The notes under the pieces: model-generated
Database searches by the model: none
The model's input: the letters and a program-made list of their open reading frames with translations, nothing else
Told to the model about the DNA's origin: nothing
NCBI GenBank assembly: GCA_016931365.1
Contig: JAFGEY010000326.1
Span: forward strand, 1-14,646
DNA: 14,646 bases
Source: Anaerolineae bacterium
Lineage (GTDB): Bacteria > Chloroflexota > Anaerolineae > JAFGEY01
Direction: 5' to 3'
Translations under genes and position numbers: made by a program
Shown here: positions 1 to 7,550 of the stretch, piece after piece
How positions within the stretch are numbered: the first letter of the stretch is position 1
Layout: every line of letters begins with the position of its first letter

Positions 1-601
1 CCAGATCACCCAGGCGGAAGCGAAAAAGTTCTTTATCGAATCGACGCGGCTGCGCAAGTGGCAGACCAGCGGCATCCTGTGGTGGAATGTCATCGACGGC
101 TGGCCGCAGTTCTCCGACGCGGTGGTGGATTACTATTTCGGCGTCAAGCTGGCCTATCACTATATCCGGCGCTCGCAGCAGCCGGTGGGCGTGGTCGTCG
201 GCGAGGCGGGGGCGGGCAAGTACCTGCCGGTGGTGGTCTGCAATGACACGCTGCGGCCGGCGTCGGTGCGCTACCGGGTGTGGGACGCCGACGATGGCGC
301 GGTGCAGGTCGTCGGCGAGGCGGTCGTCCCGGCAAACCAGAACTGGCAGGTCGGGCGCATTCGCACCTATGCCAGCGACCAGCGGCTGTACCTGATCGAG
401 TGGCAGGTGAACGGGCAAACCTTTGGCAACCATTATCTGGCCGGCTGGCCGCCCATTTCGCTGGCCCGCTATCACCGCTGGCTGCCGTCCATCGGGGCGC
501 TGTCGCCCTCATTCGACCCGGCGTTGGCGGCGCGGATTTCGGGCGTCCAACCAGACAACCTGGAGGAGAACGCGGATGGATTGCAGCCACATCAAGCTTG
601 A
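1..601 (+). CDS. Glycoside hydrolase family 2-type protein, C-terminal part (5' end outside window)
   Basis: The frame is open from base 2 and ends in TGA at 599-601, giving 199 visible residues; the start lies left of the window. Residues 23-46 contain SGILWWNVIDGWPQFSD followed by a Tyr-Tyr-Phe-Gly stretch. This resembles the end of the TIM-barrel in GH2 beta-mannosidase/beta-galactosidase-like enzymes, where a Trp-rich 'W..N..W.Q.S' segment precedes the C-terminal beta-sandwich. The rest (VVGEAGAGKYLPVVVCNDTL, then NQNWQVGRIRTY) fits such a beta-sandwich, which contains 'V.N....P....Y.V.D' repeats. The catalytic glutamates would lie upstream, so the exact substrate cannot be read. The last 26 bases overlap the start of the first glycyl radical enzyme gene, which suggests co-translation. 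Family assignment is from memory of the motif. Confidence 0.75.
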   Translation, partial: QITQAEAKKFFIESTRLRKWQTSGILWWNVIDGWPQFSDAVVDYYFGVKLAYHYIRRSQQPVGVVVGEAGAGKYLPVVVCNDTLRPASVRYRVWDADDGAVQVVGEAVVPANQNWQVGRIRTYASDQRLYLIEWQVNGQTFGNHYLAGWPPISLARYHRWLPSIGALSPSFDPALAARISGVQPDNLEENADGLQPHQA

Positions 602-2732
602 TCAGCGTATCATCGAACTGCGCCGGCGCGTCCTGGCGCGCAAGGCGGCCGGTGGCCTGTGGGGGCTGCGCGACTGCCCGGTGGTCGATGCCCGCTCGCT
701 GCGCGCGTCTACAGGCGCACCGTGGCCGGTGCGGCTGGGCCTGCTGACGCGCGACCGCCTGTCGGCGATGCGCTTTGCCCTCGACGATCTGGAGCTGCTG
801 GCCGGGCGGCCCTGCGCCGGGGAGGCGTATTCGCCGGATGAGGATGCGAGGGCGCGAACCTACCTGGCGTCGTATCCGTTGCGCCAGCCAGGCCAGACCG
901 GACACTGCGAACTCGATTTCGGCCCCGTGATGCAGTTGGGCATCGACGGAGTGAAAACGCAGATACAAAAAGACCTTGCCCGGGCCGGCGGCTCCAGGGC
1001 CGGCGGCTCCAGAGCCGATGCGTACCGTTCCTTTCTCCACGCACTGGATGGCCTGTCGCAGATGATCGATCACGCCGCCGGTGCCGCCGAAGCCGCCGAT
1101 GCTGTCGAAATAGCTACGGCGGCGGCACCGGCGCGGGAGCGCGAACTGCGCGCCATCGCCGCCTCCTGCCGCCGGATCGCGCACACGCCGCCCGCCTCAT
1201 TCCGCGATGCGATCCAACTGCTGTGGCTGATCGTCCTGGCCATCATGCACGGCGAACGGGCCTCGCTGGTGGTGCCCGGTCACCTCGATCGCACGCTGTG
1301 GCCTTTCTATTGCGCCGACGTCGACGCCGGTGTATTGGATCGTGACGAAGCGTTGGCCCTGCTCGAATCGCTGTACTTGCTGATCAACGAGGACGTGCCC
1401 GACGGTCTGGCCGTGTCGGTGCTGGTCGGCGGGCGAGACGCGGATGGCCGCGACGTGACCAACGAGTTGTCTTTTCTTTGCCTGGAGGCGCTGCGCCGCA
1501 CGGCGCTGATCTATCCCACCGTCGGCGTGTGCTGGCACCAGAAGACGCCAGATGCGCTGGTCGACCTGGCCGTCGATCTGATCGCGCAGGGCTATACTAC
1601 CCCGGCCCTGTTCGGCGATGAGACGATCCAGCAGGGGCTGCGCGCGCTGGGCGTGCCGTCCGCAGAAGCATGCCGCTACATGAACTCGACCTGCGTCGAG
1701 ATCACCCCGTCGGGCGGGAGCAACGTCTGGGTGGCGTCGCCCTATTACAACACCTGCGGCCTGCTGCTGGACGAGATCGCCGCCCAGGCGTCCGACCCCA
1801 CCGCGACTTTTGACCTTTTTCTCGACCGCTACCAACACCGCCTGGCCCAGGCCATCGAAGAGGGGGTGGCGGAGCAGGATCGGTGGCGCAGACAGCGTCA
1901 GGCCGAGTGCCGGCGCCCTCTGCAGAGCGTGTTCACCCGGGACTGCATCGCGCGCGGGTGTGACATCGAGGATGGTGGGGCGCGCTACAATTGGGTCGAG
2001 TGCTCGTTCATCGGCCTGGCCAACCTGGCCGATGGACTGCTGGTGATCCGCGAACAAGTGTACCGGCATCAGCGGTTGTCGCTGGCCGGGCTCCGCGCCT
2101 TGCTGGTGGATGATTTTGCCGGTGAAGAAGCGACGCGGCAGCGCTTCCTGAACGGCTATCCCAAGTACGGGCAGGGCAACGCCCAAGTAGATGGGCTGTT
2201 TGCCGAGATGATCCGCTTTATCGCCGCTACCTGCGCCCGCTTTGCCATCGCGCCCGATGACAGCCCCTACGTGCCGGGAGCGTTCGCCTGGGTGATGCAC
2301 GAGCGGCTGGGGCGCGAGACCGGGGCAACGCCGGACGGGCGGCGGGCTGGCTTTCCCTTTGCCGACGGCTGCGGCCCGGCCCAGGGGCGGGAGCGCTTTG
2401 GCCCGACGGCGGCCACATTGTCGGTAACCAATTGGGACCACCGCCCGATGATCGGTGGGTTGGCCTACAACCTCAAATTCAACAAGTCGTTGCTGGCCGA
2501 CCGGCCGGGGCGCGAGGGTCTGAAGGCGCTGCTGCTGACCTATCTGCAACGAGGCGGGTTCGAGGTGCAAGTCAATGTGGTCGACAATGAGACGCTAAGG
2601 CGGGCGCAGCAGAATCCGGAGGCGTACCGCGACCTGGTGGTGCGCGTGGGCGGGTACTGCGACTACTTTACCCAACTGTCACCCGAGATGCAGGCAGAGT
2701 TGATCCAGCGTACCGAGTACGCGGCGTTTTGA
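576..2732 (+). CDS. Glycyl radical enzyme, PFL-like (first of a tandem pair)
   Basis: A 718-residue protein of the pyruvate formate-lyase/glycyl radical enzyme superfamily. The ATG at 576 is preceded by a strong Shine-Dalgarno GGAGGAG (562-568), so it is preferred over upstream in-frame starts. The PFL barrel is followed by the catalytic loop STCVEITPSGG with Cys373 and Glu375, the Cys-x-Glu signature of dehydratase/eliminase GREs rather than the Cys-Cys of true PFL. GATPDGRR (583-590) opens the glycyl radical domain, and RVGGYCDYF carries the radical-bearing glycine at 693. The protein is shorter than the usual 750-850 residues. A Gly-Ser-rich insert (RAGGSRAGGS) sits near residue 140. The enzyme is expected to be cytoplasmic, strictly anaerobic, and dependent on a radical SAM activase, none of which is seen nearby. 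The substrate is unknown; the overlap with a glycosidase gene hints at a sugar-derived one. Confidence 0.9.
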   Translation: MDCSHIKLDQRIIELRRRVLARKAAGGLWGLRDCPVVDARSLRASTGAPWPVRLGLLTRDRLSAMRFALDDLELLAGRPCAGEAYSPDEDARARTYLASYPLRQPGQTGHCELDFGPVMQLGIDGVKTQIQKDLARAGGSRAGGSRADAYRSFLHALDGLSQMIDHAAGAAEAADAVEIATAAAPARERELRAIAASCRRIAHTPPASFRDAIQLLWLIVLAIMHGERASLVVPGHLDRTLWPFYCADVDAGVLDRDEALALLESLYLLINEDVPDGLAVSVLVGGRDADGRDVTNELSFLCLEALRRTALIYPTVGVCWHQKTPDALVDLAVDLIAQGYTTPALFGDETIQQGLRALGVPSAEACRYMNSTCVEITPSGGSNVWVASPYYNTCGLLLDEIAAQASDPTATFDLFLDRYQHRLAQAIEEGVAEQDRWRRQRQAECRRPLQSVFTRDCIARGCDIEDGGARYNWVECSFIGLANLADGLLVIREQVYRHQRLSLAGLRALLVDDFAGEEATRQRFLNGYPKYGQGNAQVDGLFAEMIRFIAATCARFAIAPDDSPYVPGAFAWVMHERLGRETGATPDGRRAGFPFADGCGPAQGRERFGPTAATLSVTNWDHRPMIGGLAYNLKFNKSLLADRPGREGLKALLLTYLQRGGFEVQVNVVDNETLRRAQQNPEAYRDLVVRVGGYCDYFTQLSPEMQAELIQRTEYAAF
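983..1012 (+). repeat. Perfect in-frame 15-bp tandem duplication inside the first GRE gene
   Basis: The unit ggccggcggctccag occurs at 983-997 and again directly at 998-1012. It is read in frame, so the protein gains a repeated Arg-Ala-Gly-Gly-Ser. The site lies in the variable N-terminal part, before the catalytic loop, and probably forms a flexible surface loop. A recent slippage duplication is the simplest explanation. Confidence 0.9.
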
Positions 2733-2827
2733 ACGACCAGGCAGCCTCCCTGGCGGCCATCGCGGATAGGCCCCGTCAGGATAAGAAAGGCGCACGCTGA
2801 AAAACAAACCGTTTGCATTGGAGAGCG

Positions 2828-4954
2828 ATGATGGTTATAACAACCAGTCCGGACATTTCCTGCATTGCCGATAGCCCGGCCATCGAGCCAACCTGGCCTT
2901 TCGTTTTGTCGCGCAACCGCAAAGAAGACTGGAAACAAAAGCGGTACGACCTCTGTCTGTACCACCGCGCGCTGGCTTTCCGGACGACCGGCGACGAACC
3001 CGAACCGCTGGCGCGGGCGTGGGCATTCAAGGCCGTGCTGGATCGCTTGCACGTCAAAGTCGATGAGGGGCTGATCCTGGGCAATTGCCGGGGGATGACC
3101 GCTGACGTGCTGCCGGATGGAACCAGCGAAGCGGACTACCGACGTCTGGTCGATGAACACCGTGCACGCGGGCAGCGTGATTTCTGGGCCGGGTTCGACC
3201 ACACGCTGGCCGACTATCCCACCTTGCTGGCTATCGGCGTCGGCGGCTATCGCAGCCGGGTGCGCGATGCGCTGACCAGACATCCTGAAGCGGGCGCGCA
3301 GGTCTTTTTGCAGGCCGTCGACTTGACCCTGGAGGCGTTTTCAACCTTCATCGCTCGCCTGGCGCAAGTCGCCCAATCGGCCGGGCGAAAAGATTGTGCC
3401 CGGATTTGTGCCGCCATCGTCGAGGCTCCGCCGCAGCACTTTCGGGAGGCGGTTCAACTGGTCTGGCTGACCCATCTAGCCTTCAAGAGTGAAGGGCGCT
3501 GCCACATGGCCCTGGGGCGCGTCGACCAATACCTGTGGCCGTTCTACCAACGCGACCTCGAACAGGGTCACTTGACCCGCGAGCAGGCGCTGGCCCTGCT
3601 GTGCCATCTCTGGGCGCGGCTGGACGAAATCGGCGAGGTACAGAACATCTGCATCGGCGGCCTGACCCCGCAGGGAGCAGACGCCGCCAATGACCTGAGC
3701 TATCTGTGCCTGGAAGCGACGCGGCAAGTCGGTTCGCCGCACACCAACCTCTCGGCCCGTTTCCACGACGCGACGCCGGAGGCCTTTCACCGCGCATGTT
3801 TCAAGGTCATCCGCACCGGCATCGGCTTTCCGGCCATTTTCAACGACCACGTGCTGCTGCAAGGGCTGGACGAGATCGGCATCCCGCTCGAGGTGGCGCG
3901 CGATTATTGTATGGTCGGCTGCATCGAGACGATGCTGCCCGGCCGGCAGCCGCCCTGGTCGGACAGTCGCTTCAACACCCCGCTGTGCCTGCTGCGGGCG
4001 ATGGAGCGGCTGGGGCAAGAGACGGCGACTTCGTATGAGCGCCTGGTTGGCCTCTTTCGGCAAGAGCTGGCCGACGGCGTTGCGGCGCACGTGGCGCGGA
4101 TCAACGCGCACATCGCCCAATTCCCTGCCGATCGCTTTCCCGATCTCTTTCTGTCTGCCCTGACTCGCTGCTGCATCGAACGGGGACGGGATACTCGTGA
4201 TGGTGGGGCCGAATTCCCGCGCTTCCACGGAGTCTGCGTGATGGGGCTGGCTACCCTCGCCGACTCGCTGACGGCGGTGAAAAAGCTGGTTTTTGAGGAA
4301 CGACGCATTGCCTATGCTGATCTGCTCTCGGCGCTGCGGAACGATTTTGCGGGGGCCGAGGCGCTGCGTCAGATGCTGGAGCACAAAGCGCCCAAGTACG
4401 GCAACGACGATCCGTATGTGGACGAGATCGCCGCGCAGGTGGTGCAGTGGGCGGCCGGGGAATGTCTCAAGCACCGGGTGATCGACGGCGGGCGATTCGT
4501 CGCAGCGATGGCGGCCAACGTGCAAAATATAGCTGCTGGACGCGAGGTGGGCGCCACGCCGGATGGACGTCACGCATTCACGCCACTGTCGGACGCTGCC
4601 AGTCCCTACTTTGGCCGCGACCGCAACGGCCCGACCGCGTTTCTGGCCTCAGTGGGGGCGCCGGACTATCATCTGGTGCTGACCGGCAGCGTGATCAATA
4701 TGCGTTTTGACCCGGCTCACTTTGACGATCAAGCGGGCGCGCAGCGATTCCTGGCCCTCACCCGCTATTTCGTCGCCAACCGCATTCCGGAATTGCAGTT
4801 CAATTTCACCAGCAACGAGACGCTGTTGAGGGCGCAGCACGATCCGGCGCGGTATTGCGACCTGGTGGTGCGGGTGAGTGGTTTTTCGGCGCGCTTTGTC
4901 GAGCTGTCACCGGAGGTGCAGGCGGACATCATGCGCCGCCGGGCACACGCATGA
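2828..4954 (+). CDS. Glycyl radical enzyme, PFL-like (second of a tandem pair)
   Basis: A 708-residue protein of the glycyl radical enzyme superfamily. Two adjacent ATGs (2828 and 2831) follow the Shine-Dalgarno GGAGAG (2820-2825). Spacing slightly favours 2831, but either gives the same protein within one residue. The catalytic loop DYCMVGCIET has Cys365 and Glu367 (Cys-x-Glu class), with an extra Cys361. ALGRVDQYLWPFY is the conserved barrel motif, GATPDGRH (575-582) opens the radical domain, and RVSGFSARF carries the radical glycine at 685. An Asp at 379 lies 14 residues after the catalytic Cys, the spacing of Cys433/Asp447 in Clostridium butyricum glycerol dehydratase; this is a tentative clue to dehydratase chemistry. 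The gene follows the first GRE after 95 bases on the same strand, probably in one transcript. The substrate is unknown, and activation would need a radical SAM partner encoded elsewhere. Confidence 0.9.
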   Translation: MMVITTSPDISCIADSPAIEPTWPFVLSRNRKEDWKQKRYDLCLYHRALAFRTTGDEPEPLARAWAFKAVLDRLHVKVDEGLILGNCRGMTADVLPDGTSEADYRRLVDEHRARGQRDFWAGFDHTLADYPTLLAIGVGGYRSRVRDALTRHPEAGAQVFLQAVDLTLEAFSTFIARLAQVAQSAGRKDCARICAAIVEAPPQHFREAVQLVWLTHLAFKSEGRCHMALGRVDQYLWPFYQRDLEQGHLTREQALALLCHLWARLDEIGEVQNICIGGLTPQGADAANDLSYLCLEATRQVGSPHTNLSARFHDATPEAFHRACFKVIRTGIGFPAIFNDHVLLQGLDEIGIPLEVARDYCMVGCIETMLPGRQPPWSDSRFNTPLCLLRAMERLGQETATSYERLVGLFRQELADGVAAHVARINAHIAQFPADRFPDLFLSALTRCCIERGRDTRDGGAEFPRFHGVCVMGLATLADSLTAVKKLVFEERRIAYADLLSALRNDFAGAEALRQMLEHKAPKYGNDDPYVDEIAAQVVQWAAGECLKHRVIDGGRFVAAMAANVQNIAAGREVGATPDGRHAFTPLSDAASPYFGRDRNGPTAFLASVGAPDYHLVLTGSVINMRFDPAHFDDQAGAQRFLALTRYFVANRIPELQFNFTSNETLLRAQHDPARYCDLVVRVSGFSARFVELSPEVQADIMRRRAHA

Positions 4955-5015
4955 ATGGTATACTCGGTGCAGCTCGTTTCCGGGGCTTTACAACCCCACA
5001 GCGAGGTGAACTGGA

Positions 5016-5246
5016 CATTTCATCATCCAGCGAGGCATTATAATACCCCGACAAATCTACCAGATCCGGACCTGCCTGTGGACTCCGCGGCAGGATGGGG
5101 TTGTCAATTGACACCATCTTGAACCCCTCGTATCCAGGCTCGTTCGGCTCGATCGTAATGCCAATCAAGAACGAAGCCGATTCGGTCATCGCCGAAACAA
5201 AGTCGATCGTCTTGATCTCTTTATTGGGAAACGGATTATTGGCCGT
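5016..5246 (-). pseudogene. Orphan C-terminal gene fragment (IDFVSA...FLIGIT / DLSGYYNASL type)
   Basis: The 305-base gap between the second GRE and the first methyltransferase contains no complete gene. On the minus strand a frame opens just after a TAA (5247-5249). It encodes NNPFPNKEIKTIDFVSA, then FLIGITIE, then DLVDLSGYYNASLDDE. The spacing and composition look protein-like, and the pattern resembles a paired module I recall from C-terminal regions of larger bacterial proteins ('NP.P...I..IDFVS....PFLI.IT', then 'DL..YYNA.L'). The frame stays open to 4929, but below about 5016 it no longer resembles anything and runs into the end of the opposing GRE gene. There is no upstream body, and an ATG at 5189 lacks a convincing ribosome site. 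I read it as the remnant of a deleted gene; family identity is from memory and uncertain. Confidence 0.5.
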
Positions 5247-5259
5247 TTAAAGCCTCACG

Positions 5260-5820
5260 TCAGAAGAACAGGAAATAGCGCGGCACCTGTTGCATATAAG
5301 CACGATATGACTCGCCATATTGCTTCAGGCACACCTCTTCCTCCGCCAGAATCCCAAAATGCTGCAACAGCCTGGATACCGCCAGCGCGAATAGAGCCGG
5401 CCATGAGCCTATCGCTACACATATCCCCAAGAACAAGACAAATAACGCGACGATCTGGGGATGGCGTGATATTTTGTAGATTCCTTTGGTCACCGGCTGA
5501 TCGGGCAGAGTGTCTTTATAGTTCAACATGGCCACCACGAGGCCGGCCAGGCCAATGACGTACACAATCAACCCTACGATGAATACAGGCGAGTTGATTT
5601 TCAATGGCGTGAGGATGATCCAGATCAGGCAGGCCAGCGAAAACACCTTGCCCAGGATCGTAAAGACCCGTTGCTTCTTGCTCCAGCCAGACCTGTCAAA
5701 TAGCCGAGACACGACATCTTTGGGAAAGATCAACAGCAAGGAGCCCTGAATCAAAAACTCGAAGGCAAGGAGAATCCACCCATTGAGCCATCCGATCCCC
5801 AGTTTAGGAAACAATTCCAT
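5260..5820 (-). CDS. ICMT/phospholipid methyltransferase-fold membrane protein
   Basis: A 186-residue integral membrane protein with an ATG at 5820 behind a near-perfect Shine-Dalgarno (GGGAGGTGATCT directly before the start). Hydrophobic segments lie at about 11-32, 53-71, 78-98 and 123-150. GIYKISRHPQ (113-122) is the SAM-binding 'G.Y...RHP' signature of isoprenylcysteine carboxyl methyltransferase-like enzymes, and it is followed by EEE (160-162) and YGESYRAYMQQVPRY near the C-terminus, the expected second half of the site. The family methylates membrane-associated acceptors such as prenyl-cysteine, phosphatidylethanolamine or small thiols; the substrate here is not readable. The gene starts 24 bases after the upstream methyltransferase and is the last recognised gene of the minus-strand cluster. 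Confidence 0.85.
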   Translation of the reverse strand: MELFPKLGIGWLNGWILLAFEFLIQGSLLLIFPKDVVSRLFDRSGWSKKQRVFTILGKVFSLACLIWIILTPLKINSPVFIVGLIVYVIGLAGLVVAMLNYKDTLPDQPVTKGIYKISRHPQIVALFVLFLGICVAIGSWPALFALAVSRLLQHFGILAEEEVCLKQYGESYRAYMQQVPRYFLFF

Positions 5821-5844
5821 AGATCACCTCCCGGTAGCCACAAT

Positions 5845-6534
5845 TCAGTAAAGAAAAGGTAGCAAGCGCCAGGATCGTTCGCAGTACGCTTCCCACTCTG
5901 GCCCGAACTCGCGGTGCATCAATGCCTCTTCGTCCTTGATGCGGAACAAAAGAACGCCGAGGAAGAGAGCGCTGGCGATCAAGCCGATCCACGAGCGAAA
6001 CAGGATCGGCAGGCCAACAGCGACGAGGAATGCGCCGAGGTAGCGTGGGTGGCGGATGTGACGGTACGGCCCGGTCGTAACCAGACGATGGTCCTTCTGG
6101 ATGGTTACGTCTGCGCTGTAAAGCCTGCCCAGGGCAAATCCCGACCAGAATATCCAGGCGAATCCAAGCCCCACGAGGACAAGGCCGGGCCACCGCAGGG
6201 CTTGATTTGCAAACATCACACCAATGTTGCGCCGGTCTGCAAAAGGCAGGAAAACAAGCGCGCCGTACATTGAGAGAATCACCACGACTTTGACAATGCT
6301 CTGGCGACTAACGAACTTGTCCTCTTTCCCTCTGCCCCCTCTAATCCCCTCCGGCGCATCAATGGCCTGGTAAACGACGGCAAGGCCGAGAACTGCCACC
6401 AGCACCGCATAGCCCAGTCTCGGAGCGAGCGAGAAAAAGCCGCGCAGGTCGCCGATGCCCCAGCCCAACAACGGCGGTACAAGATAGATACCCAATGTGC
6501 CAAAAAAGAATCCAATGGCCCGCAAGTATTTCAC
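5845..6534 (-). CDS. ICMT-family membrane methyltransferase
   Basis: A 229-residue membrane protein. The start is GTG at 6534, because the overlapping ATG at 6536 is followed at once by TGA; AGGAGG lies five bases upstream of the GTG. Hydrophobic segments lie at about 5-27, 39-57, 80-98, 114-135 and 168-197. GPYRHIRHPRYLG (155-167) is a textbook ICMT/PEMT SAM-binding motif, and DEE (201-203) with FGPEWEAY completes the conserved C-terminal half. A basic, glycine-rich cytosolic loop (GIRGGRGKEDK, 63-73) separates the second and third segments. The gene lies 24 bases before the next methyltransferase and 24 bases after the broken chimera, so the three are probably read together. SAM-dependent methylation of a membrane-associated acceptor is inferred from the family. 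Confidence 0.88.
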   Translation of the reverse strand: MKYLRAIGFFFGTLGIYLVPPLLGWGIGDLRGFFSLAPRLGYAVLVAVLGLAVVYQAIDAPEGIRGGRGKEDKFVSRQSIVKVVVILSMYGALVFLPFADRRNIGVMFANQALRWPGLVLVGLGFAWIFWSGFALGRLYSADVTIQKDHRLVTTGPYRHIRHPRYLGAFLVAVGLPILFRSWIGLIASALFLGVLLFRIKDEEALMHREFGPEWEAYCERSWRLLPFLY

Positions 6535-6558
6535 ATGATCCTCCTGTTGTGTACTAGA

Positions 6559-6880
6559 TTACCATACGCCGGGCAGAAGGCGGTAGCGCGTCTGTTTTGC
6601 ATACGCCTCATAGCCGGGCAGCTCTCTCGTTAGCGTCCTGTCCTCCAGATATGTCCGTACCACGTACAACGCTGCCGATGCGACGGTGGGAACCACCGCC
6701 CACGGTGAACCAAGCAACAACGGTGTGGCCGCATTCTGTCTGAATGCGCACCCCCTCGGCAAAGAAAGCGTTTGACGCCATAGCCCACAAGAACAACGCA
6801 TATCCCAATTTGGGCGGGATGTTATTGATGCCCAGGCTGCGTCCCAATCGCCTGGAGGGAACCGGGCCAAAAGCAATCAT
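6559..6880 (-). pseudogene. Broken chimera: radical SAM protein N-terminus joined to a frameshifted ICMT-family methyltransferase
   Basis: The ATG at 6880 overlaps the stop of the DUF1847 gene (ATGA). The first 24 codons read GPVPSRRLGRSLGINNIPPK, the N-terminus typical of a class of radical SAM proteins. It stops just where the iron-sulfur CxxxCxxC motif should begin. From codon 25 (6808) the sequence becomes LGYALFLWAMASNAFFAEG and RIQTECGHTVV, typical of the middle of an ICMT-like methyltransferase. It then changes frame: the end of that protein (ATPLLLGSPWAVV, then LPGYEAYAKQTRYRLLPGVW) is read in another frame down to TAA at 6559. The SAM-binding 'GPY..VRHP.Y' block expected between GHTVV and ATPLLL is missing. 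No single intact product is encoded. Two rearrangements are needed: a fusion near 6808 and an internal deletion near 6725. Confidence 0.85.
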
Positions 6881-7521
6881 CCGGTACCCTCCCGCAGCCG
6901 CCGATAGTACGAATGGCTGGTGTAGAGAGCAGCGGCGGGGTTATGCCCCGTCACCCGATCCTTGGCCACCAAGACCGTCACCGGCGCCTGGGAATGGCGG
7001 AAAAAGAGGCTGTCGTGTCCCACACACAGGCCAACGGCGACGTTCAACCCCGTTCCGGCCTCGTTGAGCAAGAGGGCCTGGCCGATGGGGTTGCACAGCG
7101 CCTCAAACTGGCCGGGATGAATCTTGTCCTCCTCGCTCAGGCCGATCGCCTCTTTGGGGATCGAACCCACCTTGCAGCACACGCTGAACACCTCAAAACC
7201 GTTTGCCTCCAAAATCTCTTGTAACAGCCTGGCCTCCCGGATCAGCCCGACACAAGTGGCGATGCCCAGGCGATGGACGCCCAGCCGCCGGGCGAAGCTC
7301 ATCACTTCCTCGACGCGAGTCTCCTTGCAGTAACCCGCCGCCTCGGTGCGCGCCGCGGCCCGGGCCAGTTCACATATCTCCCGGCCATCATAGGCAGCCC
7401 GGGCCTCGAACAGGGCTTGGCTCTCATTTCCGGGAGCCATCGGGCAGAAGCGGGGATAGGGCTTACTGCCTGGCTCCTCGCGGCAGGCTTGTATCTGACA
7501 AACAGCACATTTCAGTTCCAT
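6877..7521 (-). CDS. DUF1847 family cysteine-rich metal-binding protein
   Basis: A 214-residue soluble protein. The chosen ATG is 7521, with GGAG seven bases upstream; the frame continues open to 7569, but the longer start adds 16 residues lacking family character. The N-terminus KCAVCQIQACREEPG followed by PRFCP has cysteines at 5, 8, 13 and 26, the likely metal or iron-sulfur site typical of DUF1847. The remainder carries conserved-looking CVGLI, CCKVG and LNVAVGLCVGHDSLFF segments. The biochemical function of the family is unknown to me. The stop overlaps the ATG of a former radical SAM gene by four bases (ATGA), so the two were once translationally coupled. The gene follows the Mrp-type ATPase with a 196-base gap that contains a P-loop remnant. 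Confidence 0.82.
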   Translation of the reverse strand: MELKCAVCQIQACREEPGSKPYPRFCPMAPGNESQALFEARAAYDGREICELARAAARTEAAGYCKETRVEEVMSFARRLGVHRLGIATCVGLIREARLLQEILEANGFEVFSVCCKVGSIPKEAIGLSEEDKIHPGQFEALCNPIGQALLLNEAGTGLNVAVGLCVGHDSLFFRHSQAPVTVLVAKDRVTGHNPAAALYTSHSYYRRLREGTG

Positions 7522-7550
7522 ATCACCACTCCGTTTGTGCAAAGCAATCG

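Noticed and set aside
423..575. A longer first GRE starting at TTG 423
   Set aside because: The added residues lie inside the glycosidase frame and have no GRE character; ATG 576 has a strong ribosome site.
2737..2753. Dyad CCAGG...CCTGG between the two GRE genes as a terminator
   Set aside because: The stem is only five pairs with a seven-base loop and no following T run; the genes more likely share a transcript.
144..4573. Long open frames antisense to the glycosidase and GRE genes (144-1184, 1197-2570, 3476-4573 on the minus strand)
   Set aside because: They mirror strongly conserved plus-strand genes in GC-rich DNA, have low-complexity Arg/Pro/Ala-rich products and show no recognisable motif.
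576..4954. A bacterial microcompartment-associated GRE locus
   Set aside because: No shell proteins, encapsulation peptides, or aldehyde/alcohol dehydrogenase genes are present in the window.
5071..5094. CCTGCC...GGCAGG inverted repeat as a terminator after the GRE pair
   Set aside because: Six-pair stem, twelve-base loop and no T run on either strand.
5229..5248. AAACGG...CCGTTT dyad just beyond the first minus-strand methyltransferase stop
   Set aside because: Short stem, no T run, and it falls inside the orphan coding fragment.
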